Shown here piece by piece: positions 6,638 through 15,330 of a DNA stretch of 33,867 bases. Location: the NCBI GenBank assembly GCA_903911435.1, contig CAIWDF010000080.1:1-33867 (forward strand). Reading direction: 5' to 3'. Source of the stretch: an uncultured Bacteroidota bacterium (GTDB taxonomy: Bacteria; Bacteroidota; Bacteroidia; 2-12-FULL-35-15). The translations under genes were made by a program, and so were the position numbers. The notes under the pieces are model-generated. The model saw nothing but the letters and a program-made list of their open reading frames with translations. It ran no database searches and was not told the origin of the DNA. How positions within the stretch are numbered: position 1 is the first letter of the stretch; every line of letters begins with the position of its first letter.

Positions 6638-8044
6638 TTAAAACTGCATGTAAATAAAACGTGTGCCACTATTGAATACTCCAAATAACACGATAAGAAG
6701 TATAACAAGACTAAGATACTTAAAATTGAACAACTCACTCTTAGCAACCTTATTAATTCGTTGTTCGAATAAGATGAATGAAGTAAATAGAATGATTGAT
6801 AGAATAAAATTAAATTCATCAATCTGATGACCACCCACTGCCAATGGACTTATGAAATCTGTCATGAAGTTGATGGGAAGAAAATTAAAAAACAAATTAT
6901 GAATCAATTGTAAGGAAACATCAAACGATGATGCTCTGAAAAACAAATTAGCAAAACTGAATGCATTAAATACTATGAAGGCACAAGTAATCTTAAAGAC
7001 ATAACTATTGTATCCAGTAAATAGTTTTGCCCTCATACCTCTTGTCAAAGTCTCGATATTTAAATAGATAGTGTGACATAAGACATAGGCAAGAAACGTA
7101 AAACCGATTCCATGCCACAGCATCGAAACAAAAAATGTCATCAATATTCCTAGATAGAGAGCGAACTTCTTCATTTGGCGAAATCTAAACACAATCGGGA
7201 AATAAATATAAGTTGTGAGCCACGACAGAAGCGAAATATGCCAACGTCTCCAGAACTCAGTAATACTTAATGAGCGAAATGGTAGGTTGAAATTATCTTT
7301 GATTGTATATCCAAGCATTTTAGAAATACCGACAGCCATGTCCGAATATCCTGAAAAATCAAAATACAATTGAATGGAAAACAAGTAAGCTCCAACTAAA
7401 ACAGTTAGTCCACTGTAGTTGCTATGAAAATCAAAAATGGACCCGACTCCAGATGCTAATCGGTCTGCTATCACCATTTTTTTAAATACTCCCAATAGTA
7501 GTAACTGCAATCCGCTTATCAAGGCTTTATTCGAAATGGTGTTGGTACCAATCTGTGGAATAAATTCAGAAGGCAATACGATTGGCCCACTCACTATCTT
7601 AGGGAAAAAAGAATGGAAAAACATAAATTTAGAAAGGTTCGTTTCGGGACTCATGCGCTGATTGTAAACCTCCTTGAGGTAAGCTATATTTTGTAAGGAG
7701 TAATAGGATAATCCAAGCGCAAGCAAGAGTTTATCCACTTGAAAGTTGATGAAGGAAACCGTAAACCGATTGCCTGCAATAAAATAATTGAATAACAATA
7801 TTGCTCCTGCGTTAATGATTATCCCAAGCCAATATACGAATCGGTTCGCATTAATAAATCTTGCGAGGTAGAAATTGAAGAGGGAGAATAATAAGAGAGC
7901 AACTACCGACTCGATATTGTAAAAGCCAATGAATACAAAACTAGCAAGTAATAAAAAAGGATGACGAAACTTGGAAGGGAGAAAATAATTCACTCCGACC
8001 ACTACTCCAACAAAAAGAAAAAAGAAAGGTGAAATAAATGACAT
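6638..8044 (-). CDS. MBOAT-family O-acyltransferase (AlgI/DltB-like)
   Basis: A 468-residue polytopic inner-membrane protein, full length for the family. It would pass an acyl group from a cytoplasmic thioester donor across the membrane to an extracytoplasmic acceptor. Seen: FFPKIVSGPIV (147-155 region), QLYFDFSGYSDMAVGISKML (225-244), NLPFRSLSITEFWRRWHISL (253-272) and the invariant catalytic-type His311 in SMLWHG. The ATG overlaps the upstream ACP gene stop by one base (TGATG), which implies translational coupling, and an SGNH-like gene follows. The order ACP, MBOAT, SGNH matches dltC-dltB-dltD. Acceptor (LPS, capsule, other polysaccharide) and acyl group are unknown; acetyl and longer acyl chains are both possible. 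Confidence 0.93.
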   Translation of the reverse strand: MSFISPFFFLFVGVVVGVNYFLPSKFRHPFLLLASFVFIGFYNIESVVALLLFSLFNFYLARFINANRFVYWLGIIINAGAILLFNYFIAGNRFTVSFINFQVDKLLLALGLSYYSLQNIAYLKEVYNQRMSPETNLSKFMFFHSFFPKIVSGPIVLPSEFIPQIGTNTISNKALISGLQLLLLGVFKKMVIADRLASGVGSIFDFHSNYSGLTVLVGAYLFSIQLYFDFSGYSDMAVGISKMLGYTIKDNFNLPFRSLSITEFWRRWHISLLSWLTTYIYFPIVFRFRQMKKFALYLGILMTFFVSMLWHGIGFTFLAYVLCHTIYLNIETLTRGMRAKLFTGYNSYVFKITCAFIVFNAFSFANLFFRASSFDVSLQLIHNLFFNFLPINFMTDFISPLAVGGHQIDEFNFILSIILFTSFILFEQRINKVAKSELFNFKYLSLVILLIVLFGVFNSGTRFIYMQF

Positions 8045-8277
8045 CAGTTTTTGGTTTGCCTTTTCTTAATTGTTCTGATTATGTCACCTACCTGTTTGAA
8101 ACCCATCACTTCATCGAATGTAAAACGCAGTTTGAAATTTGCCTCTAGTTCTGAAATCAACTCGATGTGAGAAATGGAATCCCAGATTTTTATATCCTTT
8201 GCAGATGTGTTTTCAGAGATGGTTAATTTCGGATTGTCAAACACCTTTCTGAATACCTCTTCTATCTGTTGTAACAT
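8044..8277 (-). CDS. Acyl carrier protein dedicated to the MBOAT gene
   Basis: A 77-residue acyl carrier protein. The phosphopantetheine site is Ser34 in KIWDSISHIELI, followed by the usual acidic helix ELEANFKLRF. I take the ATG at 8277 (MLQQIEEVF) as the start. An in-frame TTG at 8295 would add six Lys-rich residues, but it falls inside the probable -7 promoter box and is less typical of the family. It likely carries the acyl or aminoacyl group used by the adjoining MBOAT protein, as DltC does for DltB. No acyl-AMP ligase is next to it to load it, so the cargo must come from elsewhere or from fatty-acid synthesis. Confidence 0.9.
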   Translation of the reverse strand: MLQQIEEVFRKVFDNPKLTISENTSAKDIKIWDSISHIELISELEANFKLRFTFDEVMGFKQVGDIIRTIKKRQTKN

Positions 8278-8292
8278 TGATTTCTTTTTTAG

Positions 8293-8300
8293 CAAAAGTA
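8293..8300 (-). promoter_or_regulatory. Possible -7 box (TACTTTTG) for the ACP-MBOAT-SGNH operon
   Basis: Exact TAnnTTTG on the minus strand, 15 bp before the preferred ATG at 8277. No clear -33 partner. It would leave a leader of roughly 10 bases. Confidence 0.4.
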
Positions 8301-8575
8301 AGAGTTTATTTTTATTTACCTATTCCATTTTAGGAATTGAAGCGAGGACTGTGCGTTTTAAATAATTTTGAAATTGTAATTCGAGAATGATTGATAAGCT
8401 TAAAAACATGTCGGAGACTGTATGAGAGAAATAGCAAAAATGATGTAATTCACCTCTATTTGAATAAATATCCTATTAAATTAAGAAAATAGTTGTATTT
8501 TTCCTGCTCATTTTCGAACAGGTAATTTTATTAATTTGTTTTAAAATATTGAACAAACAAAACAACTACAACTAA
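8301..8575. other. Divergent intergenic gap
   Basis: About 275 bp between the ACP operon and the subtilase gene. It is AT-rich, and I see no gene, hairpin terminator or repeat in it. It presumably carries both promoters, but only the ACP side has a recognisable -7 box. Confidence 0.6.
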
Positions 8576-10750
8576 ATGAAAAAACATTTACTATTCATCA
8601 CGCTTTGTTGCATTCTCTCCATTGCAACCAAAGCTCAAAACACTGCACCGCTTACTTTGTACAAAGCGGTTCACCAAAAGGAAGTTTTACAAAACGAATC
8701 CATCGAAGTGCTTATACAAGGCGATGTGGAAACCATTAAACAATTGGTTGCAGCTGAAGGCGGGAAGTTTCAATATGCTGCTGGAGATATTGCCAAAGTG
8801 AATTTGCCTCTTCAAAGTATCGACAATGTGATGTCTAATAAAGCAGTGCTCCGATTAGAAACGGTTGCTCATACTGCTCGTCCGCTGAACGACACCATGC
8901 TGAAGAACAATAATATCCTTGCGGTACTTGCTGGTGTAGCGCCACTTACACAGGGATACGATGGAAATGGTATCGTGGTTGGATTTATAGATACAGGAAT
9001 CGATTTCACTCATCCTGATTTTCAAGATAGCACTCATCATAGTCGTGTGAAATATTTGTGGGACCACAATCTAACTGGTGCTGCACCTTCGGGTTTTACA
9101 TATGGTGCTGAATTCACTAACTCCGATATTGATGCAGGGTTGGCCTCTGCCTCCAACGACCTTGCTTCGGCTGGTCATGGAACGCATGTGGCTGGTGTGG
9201 CAGTGGGTAATGGTCTTGCATCGGGCATGTACAAAGGAGCTGCTCCAAAAGCGGATATCATTATGGTAGCTTTAAATTTCTATAGCAATCAGTCATCCAT
9301 TCTTGATGGTGTAAATTATATTTATGCAAAAGCATTGGCCATGGGAAAACCTTGTGTCATCAACATTAGTGTTGGTGGGCAACTAGGAGGAATTGGCAAT
9401 ACATATGGCTCTCATGATGGAAAAGATTTGGAGGCGCAAATGATTAACAATTTGATGAATGCTCATTACGGACGTGCACTGGTAGCTGCAGCTGGTAATG
9501 ATGGAAACAATCCTATTCACCTTGGATACTCGGTTACAGCTGACACCAACTTTACACTATTTTACATTCCTTCAGGATACATTGGTAATGATATGCAACT
9601 CTACGGAAGTGCCGCCAATATGGCGAATGTGCATTTCTCAATTGGGGCTGTTCAACTATCGCCTACTTATACTAATCTTGGTAGGATTCACTTCTCGTCA
9701 ATACTTCCACTTAATGTTCTTCGCAATGATACCTTATATTATGGTGGTAATCGTGTGGCGCTTATACAATCCATTACCAGTGTTCCGAGCACAGGTAATT
9801 ACGAAATAGAATTTGTTGTTCAGGCAGACACTACGTTTGCTGGCTGGCAAACACTTGATTGGCGTTTGTTCACAACAGGAAATGGTAGTTTTGATTTGTG
9901 GAGTTACGATATGGTAAATGGTGGTTTGCCTCCAGCATCGGTGATGACAGACAGCGTATATTGCAAACTGCCGGATACACACAAGACCATTTGTTCGAGC
10001 TTTCAATGCTTAGATAATGTAGTGACTGTAGGTAATTACACCAACAGAAGAAGTTATCAAGATTATTTCAATACCTTGTATGTAGATACTACCAAAGTTC
10101 CAGGATTGATTCATCCTACCTCTAGTCAAGGTCCTACTCGTGATGGGCGCACCAAACCGGATGTGGCTGCACCTGGAGATATGACCATGGCTGCTGTTGT
10201 GTTGTCCATCATTCCTTCTATAACGTGTTGTTATGGCGATGCATTGTCTTTGGATAGTGTGCATGTTCGCGATGGGGGCACTTCGCATGCTGCTCCATCG
10301 GTGGCTGGTATTGCTGCTTTGTATTTGCAAAAAAACCCAACGGCCACTGCCTCACAAGTTCGGACCGCGATTGACAATTGCACTACCGTAGATGATTTTA
10401 CGGGCATGGTGCCTAATAATCTATATGGTCATGGTAAAGCGAATGCTTTTGGAGCATTAACCAATTGTGCGGTTGGTACTACTTCAATCAGCGAGTCAAC
10501 TAAAAATGATTTGGTTATTTATCCTAATCCATCAAGCCAAGGGACTGTGGTGAACCTTGCGGTGAGTAATTATAAAAGTTCCGACAAAGTGGAACTTAGG
10601 ATTTACAATGCGGTTGGAGAATTTGTAAAATCAATCAATGTGAACAATCATACTGTTCAATTAAACAATACCCTTAAGGCTGGTGTTTACTTTTGTAACT
10701 TGCTAGTGAACGGAAATAAAGTAGTAACGCAAAAATTAATTATCCTTTAA
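8576..10750 (+). CDS. Secreted S8 subtilisin-like serine peptidase with T9SS sorting domain
   Basis: A 724-residue exported protease. Signal peptide 1-20 (cleavage after TKA, Gln at +1). Residues about 25-110 look like a propeptide. The S8 triad is visible: Asp139 (VGFIDTGIDFTHPDF), His201 (GHGTHVAGV) and Ser570 (GGTSHAAPSVAG); AAAGNDG holds the expected oxyanion Asn. An insertion of roughly 200 residues between the Asn and Ser blocks is large but known in Bacteroidota S8 enzymes. Residues about 650-724 (VIYPNPSSQG through VVTQKLIIL) form a type A T9SS C-terminal sorting domain, so it is secreted through the outer membrane and probably attached to the surface. It starts an apparent operon with a small membrane protein and UbiA, but a shared role is not obvious. 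Confidence 0.95.
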   Translation: MKKHLLFITLCCILSIATKAQNTAPLTLYKAVHQKEVLQNESIEVLIQGDVETIKQLVAAEGGKFQYAAGDIAKVNLPLQSIDNVMSNKAVLRLETVAHTARPLNDTMLKNNNILAVLAGVAPLTQGYDGNGIVVGFIDTGIDFTHPDFQDSTHHSRVKYLWDHNLTGAAPSGFTYGAEFTNSDIDAGLASASNDLASAGHGTHVAGVAVGNGLASGMYKGAAPKADIIMVALNFYSNQSSILDGVNYIYAKALAMGKPCVINISVGGQLGGIGNTYGSHDGKDLEAQMINNLMNAHYGRALVAAAGNDGNNPIHLGYSVTADTNFTLFYIPSGYIGNDMQLYGSAANMANVHFSIGAVQLSPTYTNLGRIHFSSILPLNVLRNDTLYYGGNRVALIQSITSVPSTGNYEIEFVVQADTTFAGWQTLDWRLFTTGNGSFDLWSYDMVNGGLPPASVMTDSVYCKLPDTHKTICSSFQCLDNVVTVGNYTNRRSYQDYFNTLYVDTTKVPGLIHPTSSQGPTRDGRTKPDVAAPGDMTMAAVVLSIIPSITCCYGDALSLDSVHVRDGGTSHAAPSVAGIAALYLQKNPTATASQVRTAIDNCTTVDDFTGMVPNNLYGHGKANAFGALTNCAVGTTSISESTKNDLVIYPNPSSQGTVVNLAVSNYKSSDKVELRIYNAVGEFVKSINVNNHTVQLNNTLKAGVYFCNLLVNGNKVVTQKLIIL

Positions 10751-10759
10751 AATAGTAGC

Positions 10760-11035
10760 ATGTCAGTACGCAAACGTTTATTCATTATCGGCAAAGCTGC
10801 CATGGCTTTTGGTAGCATGGCCACCTTTCTTTGTCTTTTTCCAGACCTTATCTTTTGGGCTATCATGTTTGGGGTGCTTGGTCTATCAACCTCTACGTTG
10901 TATATTTTCATTGACCACAAATATGATGTGAGAAGAAAAAAATATACCGAAGGCGTAATCGGGATGTTGCTTAGTTCAATTCCTATTCTATTGATTGTAT
11001 TGATTAATTTTTTAAATCATTTTCACAATCAGTAA
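10760..11035 (+). CDS. Small membrane protein of unknown function
   Basis: A 91-residue protein with two or three predicted membrane segments (about 12-30, 31-51 and 67-85) and a charged central loop DHKYDVRRKKYTEG that should face the cytoplasm. I do not recognise a family. It lies 9 bp after the subtilase gene, and its stop codon overlaps the start of the UbiA gene (TAATG), so it is almost certainly translated and coupled to UbiA. Confidence 0.8.
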   Translation: MSVRKRLFIIGKAAMAFGSMATFLCLFPDLIFWAIMFGVLGLSTSTLYIFIDHKYDVRRKKYTEGVIGMLLSSIPILLIVLINFLNHFHNQ

Positions 11036-11910
11036 TGCCTAAAGCACCAACAACGGTTGTTACCAATTATTTATCGCTTATCAAATTTAGTCACACTATC
11101 TTTGCGTTACCTTTTGCCATCATTGGTTTCTTTTTAGCCATCACCTTTACACATCACGCGTTTGATGCAAGGTTGTTTGTCTACGTTTTGTTATGCATGG
11201 TGTTTGCTCGTAGTGCTGCCATGGCTTTCAACCGATTCATCGACCGAAAGTATGACGAACTAAATGAACGCACTGCAGTGAGGGAGATTCCTGCTGGAGT
11301 TATTAAACCTTCGAACGCATTGGCATTCGTTATTATTAGTTGCGCATTATTTATTGCTACCACCTATTTTATCAATCGTCTTTGTTTTTACCTTTCGCCC
11401 GTAGCATTGCTTGTCATCTTGGGCTATAGTCTTACCAAGCGCTTCACCGCACTGTGTCATCTTGTTTTAGGAATTGGTTTGGCACTAGCACCCATAGGAG
11501 CTTACTTGGCGGTAACAGGTGAGTTTAACATCTTACCTTTGTTTTTTTCGTTCGCAGTTTTGTTCTGGGTAAGTGGGTTCGATATAATCTATGCCCTGCA
11601 AGACGAGGAGTTTGATAAATCGAAGAACTTAAAATCCATACCAGTATGGCTTGGCAAACGAGGGGCTTTGATATTGTCTTCTTTTTTACACCTTATTAGT
11701 GCATCGTTTATTTTGTATGCTGGCTATTACGCGCATTTTCAGATGTGGTATTGGGTAGGCACTGCAGTGTTTGTGGGAATGCTGATTTATCAGCATTCAC
11801 TGGTGAAACCAAACGACTTAAGTAAGGTGAACATTGCCTTTGCCACCACCAATGGTATCGCTTCGGTAGTGTTTGCAGCCTTCGTGTTGCTCAATCTTGC
11901 GGTAAGCTAA
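11035..11910 (+). CDS. UbiA-family prenyltransferase, MqnP/4-hydroxybenzoate type
   Basis: A 291-residue polytopic membrane enzyme that joins a polyprenyl diphosphate to an aromatic ring. Both Asp-rich motifs are present: N66-x3-D70-x3-D74 (NRFIDRKYD) and D183-x6-D190-x3-D194 (DIIYALQDEEFD). The N-terminal LIKFSHTIFALPFAIIG is typical of the subgroup labelled putative 4-hydroxybenzoate polyprenyltransferase. Bacteroidota usually make menaquinone and not ubiquinone, so a MqnP-like role in the futalosine pathway is plausible, but no mqn gene is nearby to support it. It would be named ubiA or mqnP depending on pathway. It starts within the stop of the preceding small gene. Confidence 0.9.
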   Translation: MPKAPTTVVTNYLSLIKFSHTIFALPFAIIGFFLAITFTHHAFDARLFVYVLLCMVFARSAAMAFNRFIDRKYDELNERTAVREIPAGVIKPSNALAFVIISCALFIATTYFINRLCFYLSPVALLVILGYSLTKRFTALCHLVLGIGLALAPIGAYLAVTGEFNILPLFFSFAVLFWVSGFDIIYALQDEEFDKSKNLKSIPVWLGKRGALILSSFLHLISASFILYAGYYAHFQMWYWVGTAVFVGMLIYQHSLVKPNDLSKVNIAFATTNGIASVVFAAFVLLNLAVS

Positions 11911-12084
11911 TAATAGACTGATTGCTTTCTACTTCAAATTAAATTTCCTCTTCTTACGATTCTCTTATAAGATATCCGAAGTTACTACCTTAACATTATA
12001 AATGACTGTTTCTTTTCTATAGGTTGTCCAAGCAGCGTTTCCAGGATTATTATTCTGCCTCAGTAGAAAGTAAAAAAGGTTTTC
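11911..12084. other. Gap between convergent UbiA and Asp-box protein genes
   Basis: 174 bp, with a small palindrome TCTTATAAGA near 11965 but no convincing intrinsic terminator on either strand. Confidence 0.5.
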
Positions 12085-14616
12085 TTAGTCCTTAATTATT
12101 TTCTTGTTCACCACCGTTTTATTTTCGTCTACTATCCGTACAAAATAAATTCCTTTGGTAAAGCTTGTTAAATCTAATGTTGAATGTAGATTACTAATCA
12201 CTGATTGATAAACCTCCTCCCCTATTACATTGAAAACGGTTATACTTTCTATTCTGTTTTTGGTGCTATTTATTTCGAATCTTCCTGCACTTGGATTAGG
12301 ATATACGGTAATGTTGTTCTCCGCACTCAAGTCGGCAACCTGCACTCCAAGCAATGATATATCCGATTCCCACAAGCCTCTACCATAAGTTGCTGCTCTT
12401 AACTTCATTGTGTTGTATTGTATTTCTAATTCATCAACGATAACATTCGGCAAGCCATTGTCGAAGGGTACCCAATCAGTCAAGGTATTGTCTTTGTAGA
12501 ATACTCCAAAGTCGGTACCAATGTAGAGTCCATCATTCGAATTGTTTACATATACAATACAATCAACAGGTACATTGCTCAATGTTCCAGAATCATTGGT
12601 CCAGGTGGTACCTCCATTCACTGATTTAAACACTTTGTTACCTGCAGTGTAACCCGAAAGGGTAACCCATATCTTTTGAGGGTTGGTGTTCGACACACCG
12701 ATATAGGTTATCGCTGCATTGGAAACAGGCAAGCCGGCAGTGATGCTTGTCCATGATGTTCCTCCATTTGTGGTTCGAAACAAATTAAAATAATCTCCGG
12801 TATAAAGATAATTGCTATTGGAAGGCGCAATGGCAAGTACATTCAAGGGGCTTCCTAATAAATCGGTTGAGATAGGATTAAACGAATATCCTCCATCGGT
12901 TGATTTATAAACGTAATTGTAAGCGGTATAATAATTCTGATTATTATTTGGGTCAATGATGATGGGCGTTATCCAATCTCCATTCATATCTGGCGATACA
13001 TCAAAATAAGTCGCACCACCATCGGTCGACATGTTGATGCTTCCATATTGAGAACAACTGAACACCTTATTCGAATCAGCAAAGTCAACGAGTTGCTCCA
13101 TGCCATCTGCCCACATTTTCATTTCCCAATACGTTCCGTTATATTTCACCGAGCCATTGTCTTGTTGCCCACAGTACACTATGTTAGGATTGGTTTGCGA
13201 ACAACTCAAGCGATAAAATTGTGCAATGGAAATATTGCTACTGATGTCAGTCCAAGAAATCCCTCCATCGGTCGTTCTAAAAACTCCACCATCATTGCAG
13301 TTATACACGGTATCGTTTCCATGAGGATTCACTTTAACATCATGCCCGTCAGCATGGTCGTAATTGGATGCAGGCCAAGCAGTGTAATCGCTGGTAGTTG
13401 TAAAGCTTTGTCCTCCATCTATTGATTTGCTTACGTCAACCCCTGATGTATACACGGTATTAGCATCTAACTGCGACACATTGATGATGGTATTATAATA
13501 TCCATAACCTGCATCAGCCATGCCCACATAAGGAAAGGAGCTTCCGCCATTTGCCGAACGATACAATTCTCCGTTGGAAGTAAGAACATAAATTACAGTA
13601 GGGTCAGCTGGAGTTACAGCAATACTTACTCTTTCCGGAGAATTGGAATAACCTACATTGGCTGGTGTCCACGTAAGTCCTGAATTGGAGGAAACATAAA
13701 TATCATCGCTCTTGCTAGCATATACCTTGGCTGCATTGATGGTATTAAATTCAATGTCGAATACGTGCCCCATCAATACATTGGTCCAAGTAGCACCCGC
13801 ATCTGTACTTCTCCACAATCCATCGCGAGCCGCTGCCAGCAACAATTGCGAGTTGACAGGCGATACAAGGATGCGCTGCACCACATTGTTCTGCATCTGC
13901 GAATAGGTTAATCCTGTAGCATTCCATGTTGCCCCTCCATCAGTCGATTTCAGAACCCCTGCACTGTAAGTGCCACCCCAGAAAGGTTGAAAGCTACCTA
14001 CTATTCCGCCTGCTTCGTAGGCATAGCCATCGCCAGTAGCGATATACATGTTATTCGTATTCTGATGATCAATGGCAATGTCGGCAATACTGATGTTTGG
14101 TAGTAAATCGGTATTCGAAGTCCAGGAAGTGCCGCCATTAGTGGTTTTCCACAAACCACCATTGGGTGAGCCTATCCACAGTGTGTTCGAATTAAATGGG
14201 TCAACTTCCACAACGTTGATACGTCCCATACCGCCTCCATTTCCTGGAATAGCAAGGGGCCCCAACGGTGTCCAATTGTTAATCGACTTTTCATGAGTCG
14301 TCTTTTTTTCTTCAGAAGCAAACTTGTGATACTCATCCCACAAAGCAAGCGAATTGAATTTGCCCGAAGGATAAACCCTAGGTTCCATAAACTTTTCCCA
14401 ACGTTTGAATTGTTGATATTCTCCGTCAGCTTTATTTTTAGTCTCGTAAGGCGAAAAGTTTTTGTTGTTCCAATATTCATTGAAGGCTTTCTGAACATCA
14501 TAAAAATTGGTTTCCTTATTTTGAGGTAGGTTTTTCATCCATTCCTGTGCGGGAAGCATAGTGGTAATGAAGAAAAATAACACAGTAGCTGAAATGAATT
14601 TTTGTTTAGGATTCAT
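12085..14616 (-). CDS. Secreted Asp-box (BNR/VPS10-like) beta-propeller protein with T9SS sorting domain
   Basis: An 843-residue exported protein. Signal peptide 1-24 ends in PAQ. Residues about 25-105 hold a family-typical leader (QQFKRWEKFMEPRVYPSG). Residues about 110-760 carry around eleven Asp-box repeats such as TTNGGTSW, STDGGATW, STDAGATW, TTDGGISW and SVNGGTTW, which fold as one or two beta-propellers of the sortilin/sialidase/xyloglucanase type. Residues about 765-843 (ENNITVYPNPSAGRF to the end) form a type A T9SS sorting domain. Many relatives are called glycosyl hydrolase or VPS10 domain proteins, but I see no clear catalytic pair, so binding or adhesion is as likely as hydrolysis. 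It is monocistronic. Confidence 0.9.
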   Translation of the reverse strand: MNPKQKFISATVLFFFITTMLPAQEWMKNLPQNKETNFYDVQKAFNEYWNNKNFSPYETKNKADGEYQQFKRWEKFMEPRVYPSGKFNSLALWDEYHKFASEEKKTTHEKSINNWTPLGPLAIPGNGGGMGRINVVEVDPFNSNTLWIGSPNGGLWKTTNGGTSWTSNTDLLPNISIADIAIDHQNTNNMYIATGDGYAYEAGGIVGSFQPFWGGTYSAGVLKSTDGGATWNATGLTYSQMQNNVVQRILVSPVNSQLLLAAARDGLWRSTDAGATWTNVLMGHVFDIEFNTINAAKVYASKSDDIYVSSNSGLTWTPANVGYSNSPERVSIAVTPADPTVIYVLTSNGELYRSANGGSSFPYVGMADAGYGYYNTIINVSQLDANTVYTSGVDVSKSIDGGQSFTTTSDYTAWPASNYDHADGHDVKVNPHGNDTVYNCNDGGVFRTTDGGISWTDISSNISIAQFYRLSCSQTNPNIVYCGQQDNGSVKYNGTYWEMKMWADGMEQLVDFADSNKVFSCSQYGSINMSTDGGATYFDVSPDMNGDWITPIIIDPNNNQNYYTAYNYVYKSTDGGYSFNPISTDLLGSPLNVLAIAPSNSNYLYTGDYFNLFRTTNGGTSWTSITAGLPVSNAAITYIGVSNTNPQKIWVTLSGYTAGNKVFKSVNGGTTWTNDSGTLSNVPVDCIVYVNNSNDGLYIGTDFGVFYKDNTLTDWVPFDNGLPNVIVDELEIQYNTMKLRAATYGRGLWESDISLLGVQVADLSAENNITVYPNPSAGRFEINSTKNRIESITVFNVIGEEVYQSVISNLHSTLDLTSFTKGIYFVRIVDENKTVVNKKIIKD

Positions 14617-14639
14617 AGATAGGTGTTTTAAATTTATAA

Positions 14640-14647
14640 CAAAACTA
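14640..14647 (-). promoter_or_regulatory. Possible -7 box (TAGTTTTG) for the Asp-box protein gene
   Basis: Minus-strand TAnnTTTG match 23 bp before the start codon. No good -33 TTTG at the usual spacing. Confidence 0.4.
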
Positions 14648-15274
14648 AGAATATAATTTAGAAGAACTCATTTTTTCGTCATAATATTAAGTGAGCACTT
14701 TCATTTCAAAACACCATTTCTCAAAATCTTTTCCTCGATTTTCTATTGAGAAATACTTTTAAAAAAAACTTTAGGTGGAATTCAGATAGAAATTTTCTCC
14801 TCGTTGATAAGGTATCGACATCGGTATTCATTTCAAAAATGATGAAGAGTAAGGTGAAGACATTACCCCCTAAAATTCATTTCCCATTTCATAAGATTTC
14901 ACACTATATATTATAGTGTATTTCCAAAAATCGACATCCGTTTTGGTAAAAAATGATATTTCAAGTCGAGAATCGTAAGCTTGCGAAAGACATTTTTTTT
15001 GAAATCCAACCCCTCGTAAACTTACGATGGATGTCCTCAGTTCAAAACTCATGGTTCGTAATATTACGAGCCTTAAGTTTGGTCCCAAAACTGCCCCTCG
15101 TAAACTTACGATCGGTCGCCTTGCGCGCAATCCTGCCGGTCGTAAGTTTACGAGGCATAGGATTGCGCGCAAGGCTATGCCTCGTAAGTCGAAAAAAGGG
15201 GGGTATTTCTGCCCCTTTCTAACACGGAATCTTACTAGGACTCACCTTTTATAGTGCTGAATATCAAGATTATT
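14648..15274. other. Intergenic region dominated by short palindromes
   Basis: No supported gene. It contains a palindrome at 14901-14919 (ACACTATA arms around TAT), the regularly spaced dyad array at 14954-15194, and a weak AAAGGGG/CCCCTTT stem (15195-15218) that ends in a T-run on the minus strand. Short open frames on both strands here come from the 21-bp (seven-codon) periodicity and are not called. Confidence 0.75.
14954..15194. repeat. Array of dyads with centres on a 21-bp lattice
   Basis: Palindromic sites centred at 14958.5, 14979.5, 15020.5, 15062.5, 15083.5, 15104.5, 15125.5, 15146.5, 15167.5 and 15188.5. From 15062.5 onward each step is exactly 21 bp, and 15020.5 is 42 bp earlier. 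The main dyad is CGTAAnnTTACG (15015, 15057, 15099, 15141; a half site at 15183). It alternates with a second dyad TTGCGCGCAA (15121, 15163) or TTTGG-TC-CCAAA (15078). The variant CGTAAGCTTGCG at 14974 is 1 bp off the lattice. Confidence 0.85.
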
Positions 15275-15314
15275 TAACAAAAAAGGAAGGAATCCTGCGG
15301 AGATTCCTTCCTTT
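15275..15314 (-). terminator. Intrinsic terminator region downstream of the PNGase F-like gene
   Basis: A perfect 13-bp stem (15282-15294 with 15302-15314) and seven-base loop. Read on the minus strand it is followed by a T-run (TTTTTTG), so it should end transcription of the gene at 15501-18956. Confidence 0.85.
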
Positions 15315-15330
15315 CTAGGGAGCTCATTGA

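Noticed and set aside
6625-6834. Small minus-strand gene inside the MBOAT gene
   Set aside because: It is another frame of the MBOAT coding sequence; the hydrophobic look comes from the T-rich membrane codons.
14901-14919. Palindrome as part of the 21-bp dyad lattice
   Set aside because: Its centre (14910) does not fit the lattice and its sequence is AT-only near the centre; probably independent.
14953-15254. Protein-coding genes in the dyad array (both strands)
   Set aside because: Open frames follow from the 21-bp periodicity; peptides are repetitive and basic/hydrophobic with no known domain, and frames overlap on both strands.
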